A stretch of 64,000 bases of DNA from Ailanthus altissimus (taxonomy: Eukaryota; Streptophyta; Magnoliopsida; Sapindales; Simaroubaceae), in assembly GCA_946807835.1 (NCBI GenBank), contig OX327683.1, positions 6,825,001 through 6,889,000 of the forward strand, in the 5' to 3' direction. Below are positions 1 through 11,984 of this stretch, piece after piece; the stretch's first letter is position 1; every line of letters starts with the position of its first letter. A program made the translations under genes and the position numbers. The notes beneath the pieces are model-generated. The model did not search any database. It saw only the letters and a list, made by a program, of their open reading frames with translations, and was not told the origin of the DNA.

Positions 1-837
1 TATTTCTTGAGAAATTTGGACAGCAGAGACCCTACAACACCACGCCTCGATTTCATAGCTCTTTGCTCATTCTACAACGTGGGTTTGATTTGGAAACAAT
101 AAATGACCAATTGCAAGGCCTATAAAAAGAAGCCTGAGAATCATGCGCGAGGTGTAAGAAAACTTTTTTTTCGAGAGAAAAGAAAAACCTACAGAAAAAC
201 TTCACAAAGATTCACTAAAAATATATCTTAAATATCGGAGTGTTATCACCGGAATAACTATCAACATAATTTAACTGAAGTTCACGAGTACATACAAGAT
301 TTTAGCAAAGACTTCGAGAGACCTAGAGAAAGGAGATCAACCATTCCCAGAAAAAATTTATCTGCTAACCAAGACCCATCCACATCCGAGAACTTAATAC
401 AAGGTTCAAAGTACCAAGGTCAATATTTTTTATCTTTAATCATCCTCTTCATACCTTTGTGTAGTAGTGAAAATTTAATCGGTAGAAATTGTTTAGGTGA
501 TACAAGAGGTCTCTCAAATAACAGATTTAGGAATCAAATCTCTATCATATCATGCTAAGAGAGGTTTGATGTTACATTTATATACTAGTTAAAAAAAATA
601 AAACTTTAGAATTGTGTATAATAATAGTACACATCTTGAAAAATATTATTCATAAACTTTTCTTCATAAATAACTTGACATTTCATGCATCGGATGAAAA
701 TATCCAATTTTCAGAATAGTATATTATACTTTCATCATTTACGTTACATCAGTTACGATAGAAAAAAAAAAAAAGGTAAGATAACTATTTGGCATATACA
801 ATATTTAGTTAGAATAACAAAATTTCATGTTTTTTTG
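1..837. other. AT-rich sequence, no gene recognised
   Basis: No reading frame of note on either strand. A TATA-like stretch (CCTATAAAAAG) sits near 120-130 and is followed by A-rich leader-like sequence, so this could be the end of an LTR or other element cut by the window edge, but no second copy was found in the window. Confidence 0.4.
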
Positions 838-934
838 CTAATGGTCTGATGATTAATGGACTTTCAGGGTATTCTATAGATTTTAGGTTCGATTTCTCCT
901 TCACCAGATGTCAAAAAAAAAAAAAAAAAAAAAA
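838..934 (+). mobile_element. SINE-like tRNA-derived retroposon
   Basis: A degenerate RNA polymerase III A box (TGGTCTGATGATTAATGG, 842-859) is followed about 27 bases later by a good B box (GGTTCGATTTCTC, 886-898), and the unit ends in a run of about 22 A (913-934). Box order, spacing and A-tail are those of a tRNA-derived SINE. No clear target duplication was found. A chance match in A-rich DNA is the alternative. Confidence 0.5.
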
Positions 935-2094
935 TTCTCCGCAAAATTAGATCCTATCATTACTCGCCTTTAATAGGTTAGTATCAGGACTTTTTTTTTT
1001 TTTTGGGATGAATAGGGAATGGAAAAATTGATTTCCAACTATCAATGGATGAAGTTGGGTTCAGTAATCCTCTCTCCGTTTTATTCCATCGTATATTATC
1101 CTTAATATGGTTGACGTTTTCTTTGCGAATCGTTGGCTTGATGATAATTCATGAGATTGATTGTAATATAAATTGCCGATATAAATAAAATATAAAATTT
1201 AAACATTAACCTACAGGCATGATATTATATTAGTGAAAATGTTTGATCCAAAATTTTAATTATGAATGACTCAACATTAAAATTGAAAATTAAATTTAAG
1301 CATTGTTATAGTTAGTAGATTTGCACTTTATCAAATTGTATGAATTAGAAACATAACATAAACACACTCATATGCTTATTTCAATGGCAAAGTTTGTGTA
1401 TCCTCTAGTGTGGGTCAAGGATTTAAACCCTAACAATTTAAAGTAATTTTTATGTCTTTAGTTTTTAAGACTCCAATTTTAGTCCATCCCCTTTCTGTGG
1501 AAGAATTGTTTAATTAATTATATTATTATTAATTGATATTTTAATTGTCATATTATAATCATTTAAAAGTTGAGAGTAAGTAATACTTGTATCAAAAAAA
1601 TTTATTACTAAAAAAAGAAAACAATCTAAACAAAGTTTAAGGATTGTTAAAAGAAATATTACTAAAAAAGATTTGGTTTTGTCTGAAATTAAAGGGGAAC
1701 AAAAAGGATTTGCCAAAAGAAATAATAAGTGAAACTAACTTTGAAAAATACTAAAACATATCACGAAGATAAACAAGTAGAATAGAAGCATCATCTTCAA
1801 ACTTCCATTCTGAATTTGGGGTTGAACTTTTCATAAGGTGGACGCATCATTTGTCGTGTCTGGTTACCAATTCTACCTCTTGGCCTGAATGCCATTCTTT
1901 TTTTTTTATAACAAGATTAAACTCCCCCTCTTTAGTTTTGACTTTTTTTTCTTTGTTTGCTTTACGGACAAATAATATTTATGATATAACTCTGTGAAAA
2001 ATTATTGTTCGGATTGTTGCTTTTTATATATAAATACTTTACAAAGTTTTGAGATTCAGTTTTAGTATTTGGTTGTTTTATGAGTGAGATTATC
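935..2094. other. AT-rich intergenic sequence
   Basis: No coding region, RNA gene or clear repeat was seen. It holds only short poly-T and poly-A tracts. Confidence 0.5.
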
Positions 2095-2822
2095 TATAGA
2101 GATTGGTAATTCAATATTTTATTTAAGTACAATTTTGAATTGAAGAATATTAAGGAGATAACACGAGCCCAAAAGTAGTTATACGAATAAGATTTGAAGT
2201 GAAACAGAGAGTTAGAAGTAAGGAAGAGCTTAGAGCGCACCAGAGGCTCATTTTAAGGCTAGAGTTGTAGAGCCTGTAGTAGTGCATACTTGGCAAAACC
2301 TCGGCCTCTCACCCCAGCCTTGATGGAGCCATGGTGATGCTATGGCGCTAAGATGTTATTTTAAGTGTTGTTTCTCCTTTTCAAGTTAGTTTTGCATTCC
2401 TTTCACGCATGGAATTCTATTCCAAATTGATATAGGATTTCTAGGGATGTCTAAGAGCCTATATACACCATTGTTATGCCTTAGAGTTGTGAATGTATCA
2501 ACAAGAGAGATAATAGAGAGCCTAGAGAGTGCTTGAATATTGAGTGTAGAAGAGAGTATTGTATACACCTTTAGAGAGCTTGTTCTATTACGTATTCCTT
2601 ATAAATCTCTTGAGTGATCTTTATGATCATTAAGTGAATTTGTAGTAATCACTGAATAATAAAAGAAGCCAGGATCATTGATCCACCATAGACATAGGCA
2701 ATTCACTGAATCACATAAATTCTTATGTGCTTTGTGTGATTGATTATTTTATCTATTCATTATGTGTGATATTTGCAATTCTTATATGCTTATCAAAAAA
2801 GACTTTCGCAAAAAAACTAACA
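2095..2822 (+). repeat. 5' LTR of Copia-1
   Basis: Matches 6783-7530 along its length, including the shared block ending CAGAGAG near 2200 and 6900 and the U5 block with GATCCACC near 2680 and 7390. Its first dinucleotide is TA where TG is expected. It ends CTAACA before the primer-binding-like site. Confidence 0.8.
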
Positions 2823-2825
2823 AAC

Positions 2826-2836
2826 TAGTATCAAAG
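2826..2836 (+). promoter_or_regulatory. Primer-binding site of Copia-1
   Basis: TAGTATCAAAG resembles TGGTATCAGAG, the complement of the initiator methionine tRNA 3' end, with two changes. It lies three bases after the LTR. Confidence 0.6.
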
Positions 2837-2899
2837 TTAAGGTTAATCATAGGGCGATTCAACCATAATATCTCACAAGTATAAAGTTGAGAAGTTCAA

Positions 2900-5800
2900 T
2901 AGGTAGAATGATTTTAATTTATAGATGATGAAAGTGATGGCTTTACTAGTGAATCTAGGGCTTGATTCAGCCTTTGAAGAGACTCTTACTACAACCAGCG
3001 ATGAGAAGAAGTTTGGGATATTGAGATCTGGTCTTGATTGTGAAACTATTCAAAAGAGAGCCTACAGTACCATATTTTTGTTGAGTGATGAAGTTTTAAG
3101 AGAGATTATTGGAGAGAATATTGCAATTGGTCTTTAAAAAAAACTTGATGATCTTTACATGACAAAGTCTTTAGCAAATCTTTTACACATAAAAAAGAAG
3201 TTGTATCAATTGTTTACGATTGAAGGAATTTTGATTAAAGACTATATTGGTACCTTCAATAAGATTATCATTGATATTGCGATGATTGATGTCAAGATAG
3301 AATATGAAGATACAATGATTATCTTGTTGAGCTCTTTACTAGATAGTTTTAAGCACTTTGTGGATACAATCTTGTATAATCTTTAACGATTACTGGTGTT
3401 AAAGTCTTGTTGAACTCAAAAGGATTGAAAAAAAGACCAGAGCCTACTAATACTGCAGTGGTCTATACTGCAAGAGGAAGGGTTGAGGATAGAGATAGGA
3501 AGAACAATCATTTAAAAGAGTGAAAGGGCAAAGCCAGAAAGTGTTATGGTTGAAAGAAAGAAGGGCATTTCATAAAGGATTGTCTAGAGAGAGATATCAT
3601 GAAGAATAAAAAGAACAAGAAGGTAATGTTGCAGTAGTCTATGAGGAGGACTATGATATTACAAAAACCTTGGTAGCTTTAGATAGAAAAAATGCTGATG
3701 AGTGGATACTCGATTTTGGTGGTATTTTTTATACATATCCAGGTAGAACTTTATTTACTAATTATAAATCCATTAGTGATGACAAAGTGCTGATGGATAC
3801 TGATATAGCTTGTAAAGTAATAGAAATTGGCAGTATAAAATTGAGATTACATGATGAGAAAGTCAGGGAGTTATTAGGTGTAAGACATATTCCTAATAAT
3901 AAAAGGAACTTGGTATCACTGGGTATACTAGATCAAGCGGGATGTTCTGTAACGACCCAAAGTTAATAAGTTAAGTATTTAGGATATTTATTTATTTGGA
4001 CTAGAATTACAAGTTATATGACTAGGATTAAAATTTTTAAGTTCTATTATAATTCCTTAAGTATTATATAAGAATATGACTTGGATTAGGATTTCTTTGT
4101 GCCCTAAGAAAAAATCATACACTATAAAATAAGTTAGTTTAAAAGTCTTTAATCACATAATACACATTTTTCTAGACAGACCTAGAAGCTTTGAAAATGA
4201 GTTATGAGATTCTTGTGGAAAATTTGGAGATCAAAGAAGTAACTTTACAATCCTTTAAATTGTTCTTATTCATTAATTTAGAGCAAATTTAAGAAAAGTA
4301 TTAAGAAGAATAAGGGATTAAATTTTGAATTGGTTGTTTTATGGTTATTAGGCATGAATTTAGAGAGTCATTGATTAAAAAATCACAAGTACATATTATA
4401 AGAATCAATGAATTTTTGTAGGTTCTGTTCATAATAGTATAATATTTTAAAAATTGGATTATGATTTTTGTCATGTGTTAAGCTAAGAACTTTATGTTGG
4501 ATTAATATACATATAGAGGATCATATAGAATTTTGATTTGTTCAAAAATACCATAAATTAAATTTTTAGTGATTGTTTGAATTTAACCTTAAGTTTCAGG
4601 AATCTGTCAGTCTCTATAGTATGACTAAACGACGGGAATTATTTGACTGACCAAAATATCTTAGAAAATTATTAAATTTGGTATAGTAATTCCTTTATGT
4701 GCCTAATATATCATGTTAAATTTTATTTTCAAATTATATGTTTTCAAATTGTTATGAATTTTAGAGTATACATGCATTAGTGAAGAATTCTGAATAACAG
4801 AAATTGAAGGTTCTAGAACAAAATTCATATAAAAATATTTGGATTTCCTTAAGACATGAATATTTTTCTACTAAACCCTCTGTGAGTCATAATTCCTCTG
4901 ACATATTTTTGTTCTATTTTCAAATTAAGATTATGATATTATGAATTCATAAGTATTGAACTATTTTTAAGCCCTAAGGAAATTTGGAAAAAAGTTTAAG
5001 GGTTAGTTTTGGCAAATTAGAGAGACTGACTTAATAGGTTAATTTGATGAGATAAGTAAATGGGCTTAACAAGATACTTTAAGCTTTCAGTTTTATGATG
5101 GTATTTATGAGAGAATTTATTTTCGATGCTAGATTAAGGAGCTTGAGTTTTTATTATAATCCGATAAAAAGTAAGTATTCTAGACTTTTACTAGGATCAA
5201 CAAATATATTATTGTTTGTGCATATAATGTTTTGTATATGTTTTAAGTTATGATTATGTCTTGTGACAAAACTATTTTGATATAAAAATATGAATTTCTT
5301 TGTGTTTGTATTTTGAGCATTGGCATTAAGTAAGGATATTACATAAGACCTGATTTGAATAAAAAAGTTTGTTTTAAAGTGAAAGTTTTATCCATGATAT
5401 AAGTTTTGTTTTTCTAGGATACATAAACTTAATTTTTGCTTAGTAGGCACCATTTGTATATTGTGGAGCCTTTCTGTTATGTGACATGTTCTTCGGGATT
5501 GGTCTATATATGACATTTCTTTTGAGATTGATATGTGTGATTTATATGTTTATACTACTATATGTGGAGAAGAGTCCTATAGGTACCATCGGGACTTATG
5601 AGTCTTCACATTCTTGTGTTGACATATTGGTATATATGGGAGGACTCATCAATGATCAAGGTGAAGGTCCGGCTTTTATCTTCAAGTATGAATGTACTTT
5701 GTATGTAAAATTTAAGCCTTACTTATACTATTCTTCATATACAATATGTCATTGACAGGTGACGTTTTGGGCTTATTTGGTAAGTTATGACTACTAAGTG

Positions 5801-6690
5801 ATAATTGAATGTAGGGATTCCTAGCAATAAGTTTGATAAATTTTTTAAAAGATATGATTTGATACATTCTAGGATTTCAAAAATGATTTCTTTCATGGCA
5901 TGTCGTGTACATGCATTATATATATGTATTTATTTTACTATATGAAAAGCTAGTTTACTTATTGAGTTTCGTACTTACTATAGTTTGTTGTGATCGCCAA
6001 ATGACTAAAGGCTTATGCGTGTAATTTATTGGCAAGACTTCTGGTGTCCTTTAGTTCCCTATAAGTTGTTAGGATTTTAAGAGTGAATATTTTATTAAAG
6101 TATTATTTTATTTTTTAAGTAATTTATTTTTGCATTTTTGACTTTAAGGATTATTATAACTAAGTTTGATTTCTTGATTATTTATTAAATATTGAATTTT
6201 AAGTTTTGTATAGTAAGTTTAGTTAAGTATGAATCACTCTTTTAACTTATTTTGGTTGGAGGCTTGACATGTTCATTCAAAGCTAATAGAAGAATATTGA
6301 AAGTGTTTAAAGGTTCTATGGTGATAATGAAAGGTGATAAGCACAACGAATTATATATACTAGATCTGAATGTTATGTGTGGTTCAACATCTGTTGCTAT
6401 TGATGTTGAGTGATGCGAACCGAGAAGCAATATTGAAAATTAGCTTATTGAAGTGAAAGATGTTTAAAAAAAATAATATAAGAGTGTTGTTGACAAGAAT
6501 GACTTTCAGTTACCGAGGTTTTATAGTAATTGTTTACTTGAAAAAGCTCATGGAGTCAAGTATAACACAACAGATCACAACCCAAAGCCACCCTGGACAA
6601 TGTACAATTGGATCTTTAAAGTATAACACAACAGATCACAACCCAAAGCCACCCTGTCATTGTTCTAGTGGAGTTAAGTCTGTGTAAAGG
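2900..6690 (+). pseudogene. Copia-1 gag-pol remnant
   Basis: Gag-like sequence begins near 2920 (VMALLVNLGLDSAFEE) and runs with stops and frame breaks to about 3400. A zinc knuckle near 3540-3585 keeps CYG...GHFIKDC, but its second Cys codon is TGA. The protease region (3690-3947) includes VRHIPNNKRNLVSLGILD, which precedes GAG-pre-integrase in Copia proteins. A solo LTR splits the frame at 3948. Coding similarity resumes at 6270 (FKANRRILKVFKGSMVI) and continues to a GAG-pre-integrase-like segment (KAHGVKYNTTD) near 6550-6570, part of which is duplicated with a 61-base period (6558 and 6619). It cannot make a working polyprotein. Confidence 0.8.
3948..6269 (+). mobile_element. 2,322-bp solo LTR inserted in Copia-1
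   Basis: The insert starts TGTAACGACCC and ends GGCTTGACA, which are LTR-type TG...CA termini and imperfect inverted repeats. It is flanked by a perfect 5-bp duplication TGTTC (3943-3947 and 6270-6274). Removing it restores the host frame across the join. It is non-coding and shares its 3' half with the element at 17241-20227, including the block with GAGGACTCATC near 5642. The termini suggest a Ty3/gypsy family with long LTRs, but no internal domain is present to prove it. Confidence 0.85.
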
Positions 6691-6782
6691 CTTAACTAAG
6701 ATCACTGTTGTATAATAAAGCGTGTGGTGTGGAATGGATGGATTCTGAAAAGTTCTTAGTAATTTTGAATCAAAGAGGGGTT

Positions 6783-7530
6783 TGTAAAGATTGGTGATTC
6801 AAAATCATATTTGAGTATTGTTTTGTATTAGAGACCAATGAGAAGACAACACGAGGTTAAGAATGCTTCGGATGAATAAGACTTGAAGTGAAACAGAGAG
6901 CCAGAAGTAAGGATAGGCTCAAAGTGTAGCAGAGGCACAGTTCTAGACCTTTAGGCCTATCCTTAAGGGAGCAAGGGCGTAGCGCTGACTTGGCATAACT
7001 TGGGCACTACGACATTGTCAAGGCATCGGTCTAAAGCACCCAAATGCTGTTTTAAGTGTTATTTACCATGTTTAAGTCAATTTTGGATTCCTTTCACACA
7101 TAGACTTATATTCCAAGTCGATATTTTATTTTTAGGGACTTCTAAGTTCCTATATAAACCCTTATTATGCCTTAGGGCTATCAATGCATCAATAACAAAG
7201 TTAATAAAAAGCTTAGGAAGCGGTTAAGTATTAAGTGTAGAAGAGAGTACCGTATAAATCATTAGAAAGCTCGTTCTATTGTGTAATTCTTACAAATCTC
7301 TTAAGTGATCTTTGCGATTGTTGAGTGATCTCTGTGATTATTGAGTATTTGTGATAATCATTAAATAATAAAAGAAGCTAGGATCCTTGATCCACCGTGG
7401 GCATAGACAATTTGCTGAACCACATAAATTTTTATGTACCTTGTGTAATTGATTATTTTATCTATTTATTATATATGATTTTTGTAATTCTTATATACTT
7501 ATGCGAAAAGACTTCCGCAAAAAAACCAAT
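6783..7530 (+). repeat. 3' LTR of Copia-1
   Basis: Begins TGTAAAGATTGG directly after a purine tract and matches the LTR at 2095-2822. It contains a TATA-like CTATATAAACC near 7150. The 3' boundary is set to within a few bases by alignment to the left copy. Confidence 0.8.
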
Positions 7531-7639
7531 GCTATTTTTTTTTTATTATATGTTTTGGTTTCCTTATGTGCTACAAGCTTGTCAACGAGGCTATTTTTTT
7601 TTCCTTGCTTTGGTTTTATGGCAATTCAATTATTATAAT

Positions 7640-7923
7640 TGATAAATAAAATTAAGAGATTTAGTTTAAATTTATTTATTTTGTGAATTATCATTTTTAG
7701 CTTCTTAATCTATTAGGTCTATTTCTTTTTTTAAGTTTATTTTTTAATTTTGATTTATTCTTATTAGGTTTATTTTTTTGTTTCGGTTTATTCCTATTAT
7801 GTTTATTTCTCATTTAATTTTATCTTTTTCCTATTTTAATTTATTATAAATTCTATAAATTAATTCAAGCTTTGATCAATAAGAATACAATGTACTATTT
7901 TGTCTTCTCTTTAATTTTTTACA
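7640..7923 (+). repeat. LTR A of the tandem LTR element
   Basis: Starts TGATAAATAAAATTAAGAG and ends ACA just before the site TGGTATAAGAGCC (7924-7936), which resembles an initiator-Met primer-binding site. Similar sequence recurs at 10621 and 13344. Confidence 0.8.
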
Positions 7924-10620
7924 TGGTATAAGAGCCTATCTTGAGTTAATATGTATTTCGTCTCCCCTGAGTCACTACATAATGGCCAAGTAAAGGTGCC
8001 AAAATGAGTTTATAATAATTTTTTTGTTCTTTTTAAAAAAAAAATTAAGCTAACACCATATTTAATTCCCTTCCATTAATGTGTTTCTTCCTTCTAGTGA
8101 ATAGTATCTATGAATAATATTTGTAACAGTAACTGTAGATAGTTCCATAAACAATTACATGAATAATAACCTTGAAAAGTAACCATTGCCTTGATCTGTC
8201 ATTATACTCATTCTTCCTTCTTCACCTATGGCTATTAAAAATAACTAAATTGTTCTTCATATTATGCAAAAACCTAACCAACCTTTATTATCAACACTTC
8301 TATAAAAAAAAGAGAATGTAGGAGCTATAGCACCAAGAGGCAAAGTTACGACATTATGACCTGATAAGGGCAAAATTGTCATATATTTTTTTATATTTTT
8401 ATTTTGATATTTTATGATTTTATGAGAATAGATGGCTATTTGTGTGCATTATTGTTATTTATAGGGACTTGAATGAAAAGTTTTCAAAGTATGTGTCTAT
8501 CGCCCTAGCGCCATAATAATTATAGTCCCAGCGCTAGAATAATGATCGAAATAAGAAATACGACATGTTTAAGTCGCATCTGGCGCCCCAGCACCAGACC
8601 TTTACGGCGCCAGCAACATAACAATGCCATCAACCCATCGCTCCAACAATAAAGCCTTTTTCACGCATCGCCCCAGCGATAATTGCATAGCGCCCAAGCG
8701 GTAGCGCGAGTCTTAGTCCAACGAGAATTGAGATTTTTCAAGCTTATATCAATCCCTATAAAAAGCCACTCGTTCCCAGCCTTCAAGAATAATCCAAGAG
8801 CAACCTAGAGCAATTCAAGAACACCAAGAATACATAGCATGAGTCTTGGAGAGCAATAAGAGTTTAATTGAAGCAACTTTAAAGAGAAATTCAAGGCGTT
8901 CTTCGGCATCAAGAGTATCTTAGGCAGCGCAATTAAGAGCAATTCGACATTTATATTGGTTTGCTATTGATTATATCATGATTTATTATTATTTTTACTG
9001 CTGTTCTCTTGTAGCCATGAGCTAAACTTATTTTCTAGGGTTAATACTTGAACTCAATATGTGTGCTTAATTGCCTATCTTTAGAATATTTAATAAACTT
9101 AGTTCTTTGATATTTAAATTACTTGATCTTAATGCTTCAATATATCTGGCCAATATATGGTGAATAAGTTGGTAATATTATTGATAAACTCGGAAGAGTA
9201 ATCATAATATTTAGACCTAGGTAATTTGGTGCATGATTGTAGAGTAACATTCAATGTTGCATATGCAAGTTTCAATTTAGGATAGGAACATACCTAATTG
9301 GCATGTATGATCAATAAGACCTAATCTTAATGAATCTTAATTTATTACAAATACTATAGAAATATAAGTATTTAGTAAATTAAGGTATACTTGCATGACC
9401 TTGGAAGAGGTTTGTGAATACATTAGTGTCTTGATCAATAACAAAGACTAAGGGAGTTAATTATTAGAAGATTAATCATTAGAAAGCATATTGAGGGATC
9501 GTATTAATTCTAGAATATTACTATCACTTAAATCTCGTTGCACTGTATTTTTATTTTTATATTTTCTACATTCATTCTTAAATTTTTATTTATCTGAATA
9601 ATTATTAGGAAGATATAATTTTAGTAATTGGTTAAAAAGAAGAAATTATCCTGTGGGTTTGACATCCGACTTATTTAGTCCATTTATTACTTACATACGA
9701 TAGTGTATACTTGCACTTAATTTTATGATATAGAAATATCGCATCATGACCTCTAACCTATAACAACCTTTTCTCTCTTTGTGTCTTTGTAAGTTACTTT
9801 AGTTTTATTATAGAATTAAACTCCTATATACTCTTTCTCTTCCCTTCTATATCTAAAAAGGTCTTTTATTTCTATTTTATTTAAGAGGTTAGCCCTTTCC
9901 ATTTCTAAACAAGACCTTTTACTTTTTGTTTTATTTTAAAGGTCAATTTCTTTTCATTTTCAAACAGGTCTTTTATTTTTATTTTATTTAAGAGTTAATC
10001 TCATTCCATTCTTAAATGAGACTTTTACTTTTATACTTTATTATAAGGAATAGCTCATTTAATTTTAAAATGAGTCTTTTATTTCTACTTTATTTTAAGG
10101 GTTTTACCCTTTCCATTCTCACACGATTGTTTTATATTTTATTTTAAGGGTTTCCCTTCAATTTTAGGAAAAAAATATTTTCCTTTCTATTCCTTTGTCT
10201 GCTTCTAATTTCAAAATCCTTCAAGCTTAACAACTTAAGTTAATCTTCAACTTCCTTTCCTATATTCAATTTCTTCTCTATATATCTCTCTCTTCCTCCA
10301 TGCTTGTTCTTTTGCTTTTGATACTCATTCCAATTAAGAAGTCAAAATCTTTTTTTTAAAACAATTTATTGTCCATTGAGTCAAATCAATAATAACTACT
10401 TGTTCCTGTCTAATAGAAAAGCCTTTAACCTTTTTTTTTTTACAATCTTTATCACACTTAGTGCAGATGCTATCATAATGTCCTTTCTCTGCATAATTAT
10501 TGTTGCATCACTGCCGCTTCAACTGTTGCAGATCCTTTATCAAACCTCTTCTGTGCACTTAATTTTTTCTTTTTAAGAACAAAATTGGACTCTCATTTCA
10601 GAGCTCCACCTTATGGGGCA
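7924..10620 (+). repeat. First internal region of the tandem LTR element
   Basis: Non-coding. Its flanks (7924-8361 and 9747-10620) match 11985-13343 in order, including pyrimidine-rich repeats of the type GGTCTTTTA...TTTTATTT. It ends in a purine-containing tract (TTATGGGGCA) before the next LTR. The extra 1.4 kb relative to the second internal region is the solo LTR at 8362-9746. Confidence 0.75.
8362..9746 (+). mobile_element. 1,385-bp gypsy-like solo LTR
   Basis: Starts TGATAAGGGC and ends TATCGCATCA, flanked by a perfect 5-bp duplication TGACC (8357-8361 and 9747-9751). It is absent from the paralogous internal region at 12 kb. It has a TATA-like CTATAAAAAGCC near 8755 and a GC-rich upstream stretch with repeated GCGCCCCAGC-type motifs (8500-8710). 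The 3' part (GGGTTTGACATCCGACTTA near 9655) resembles the ends of plant Ty3/gypsy LTRs of the Tat/Athila type. An inverted relative lies at 21179-22460. Confidence 0.85.
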
Positions 10621-11984
10621 TGATAAATAAAATGAGGAGATTTAATTTAATTTTAATTAATTTATTTTATGAATTACCTTTTTGATCTTCTTAACCTATT
10701 AGGTATAATTCCCTTTTTAGATTTATCTTTTTCCTTTTTTGATTCATTCTTATTAGGTTTATTTTTCTTATTTTGGTTTATTTCTATTATATTTATTTGG
10801 GATAAGGATATTTTTGTCTCACGAGTTTGATCTAATTCTCAATTTTATCCCACAAGTTTTAGAAAACCCAAATTTTCCTAAATCTGTTAATGAGATTCCG
10901 TTAATTTTAACACTAGAGGGGCAAAGTAGTCACTCTACACAATTTTGTTCACGCGTTAACCACTGATTTATCACTTAAATAATAAAATAAAATAAATAAA
11001 TAAATAAAAAGAGAGCAGCCAACGCCGTCATCAATAGCTGATCGGCCATCGTGACTAATTGTGATTCGACTCAAAATTAACATCATTGGGCTTAAAATTT
11101 TGTGATCTATGCAATGATAAGATTTTTTGGTCAACGAAGTACCATAAATGTGCCAAAAGAGGAAAAATAATATTGTGGGAGGCAATGGCCATCGCTGCCA
11201 CCACTACGGGCCGGCGATCGCGCGTCGAACGGTGGTGCGGTGCAAGCCAATGCCCCATTGTTCAATGCGCGACCGGCTGTAGGCGGTGTTGATGGCGGCC
11301 ACCACTATTTGCTGTCGGACGGTATTGGCCACCGATGACGAACGGCGGTGGCCGCCGCCCTCCACCTATTTTTGATTTATTTTTTGGCTACCTTCTTGTT
11401 TTCTTTTGATAAAAATGATTCTACCATTGTGTAGATATAAAAAAAATAGAATCTAATGGCATAAATTTTGCCTATTTTCGTTACCAAATTCTGGCAACTA
11501 GTGGTGGCTGGCGACGGCAGTCGCCAATTTTAGTAGTTCACTTTTATTTATTTTAATTATTTTTTAATTATAAAATACATTTTTAATGAATATTAAATTT
11601 TAAATCTATTAAAGTGTGCCACCTGTCATTTTATTTTTAATAGCCAATCAATAACTGACATGTGTACATTGTATAATGTATTCACTTTATCATTTCTAAT
11701 TAACATAATAACTGCGGAAAAATTTGTCAATGTACAATTAAAAAAGAATTTCAGTTAAATTTAACGGAATCTTACTAACGGACTAGGACAAAATTGAGTT
11801 TTCTGAAACTTGTGAGATAAAATTGAGAATTAAGTCAAACTCATGCGACAAAAATGTTCTTATCCCTATTTATTTCTCTTATAAGTTTATCTTTTTCCTA
11901 TTTTGATTTATTGTAAACTCTATAAATTTAAGCTTTGATAAATGAATATAATGTAATATTTTATCTTCTCTTTAAATCTGTATA
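10621..11984 (+). repeat. LTR B (middle, shared) of the tandem LTR element
   Basis: Starts TGATAAATAAAATGAGGAG at 10621, continues to 10798, and resumes at 11876 after the Mutator-like insertion. Without the insert and one target duplication it is about 287 bp. A primer-binding-like site (TGGTATAAGATC) follows at 11985. Confidence 0.8.
10799..11866. mobile_element. 1,068-bp Mutator-like element with long TIRs
   Basis: The ends GGGATAAGGATATTTTTGTC and the complement of the right end (GGGATAAGAACATTTTTGTC) begin terminal inverted repeats of about 110 bp. Perfect 9-bp duplications TATTTATTT flank it (10790-10798 and 11867-11875), the size typical of Mutator-like elements. There is no transposase. 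The interior includes a GC-rich block (about 11180-11365) with repeated GGCGG/GGCCACC motifs, unlike the AT-rich surroundings, which could be captured host sequence. It is non-autonomous. Confidence 0.88.

Larger units (their letters stand above)
2095..7530 (+). mobile_element. Old Copia LTR retrotransposon (Copia-1), internally deleted and interrupted
   Basis: Two diverged direct repeats (2095-2822 and 6783-7530) flank a degenerate gag, zinc-knuckle and protease region. A primer-binding-like site follows the left LTR, and a purine tract (AAAGAGGGG, about 6773-6781) precedes the right LTR. The coding part stops in the GAG-pre-integrase region; the integrase core, reverse transcriptase and RNase H are absent. 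A 2.3-kb solo LTR sits in the protease region. The LTRs differ at roughly a quarter of positions by eye, so the element is old. Related LTRs lie inverted at 17.1/23.8-24.4 kb and at 38.9-39.7 kb. Confidence 0.85.

Noticed and set aside
100..560. Endogenous pararetrovirus-like promoter or leader (TATA followed by A-rich leader)
   Set aside because: No coding region of such a virus is present in the window, and the TATA-like motif alone is not evidence.
5486..5755. 89-codon plus-strand frame
   Set aside because: It is inside the solo LTR at 3948-6269 and is not preserved as a frame in the relative at 19.2-19.6 kb.
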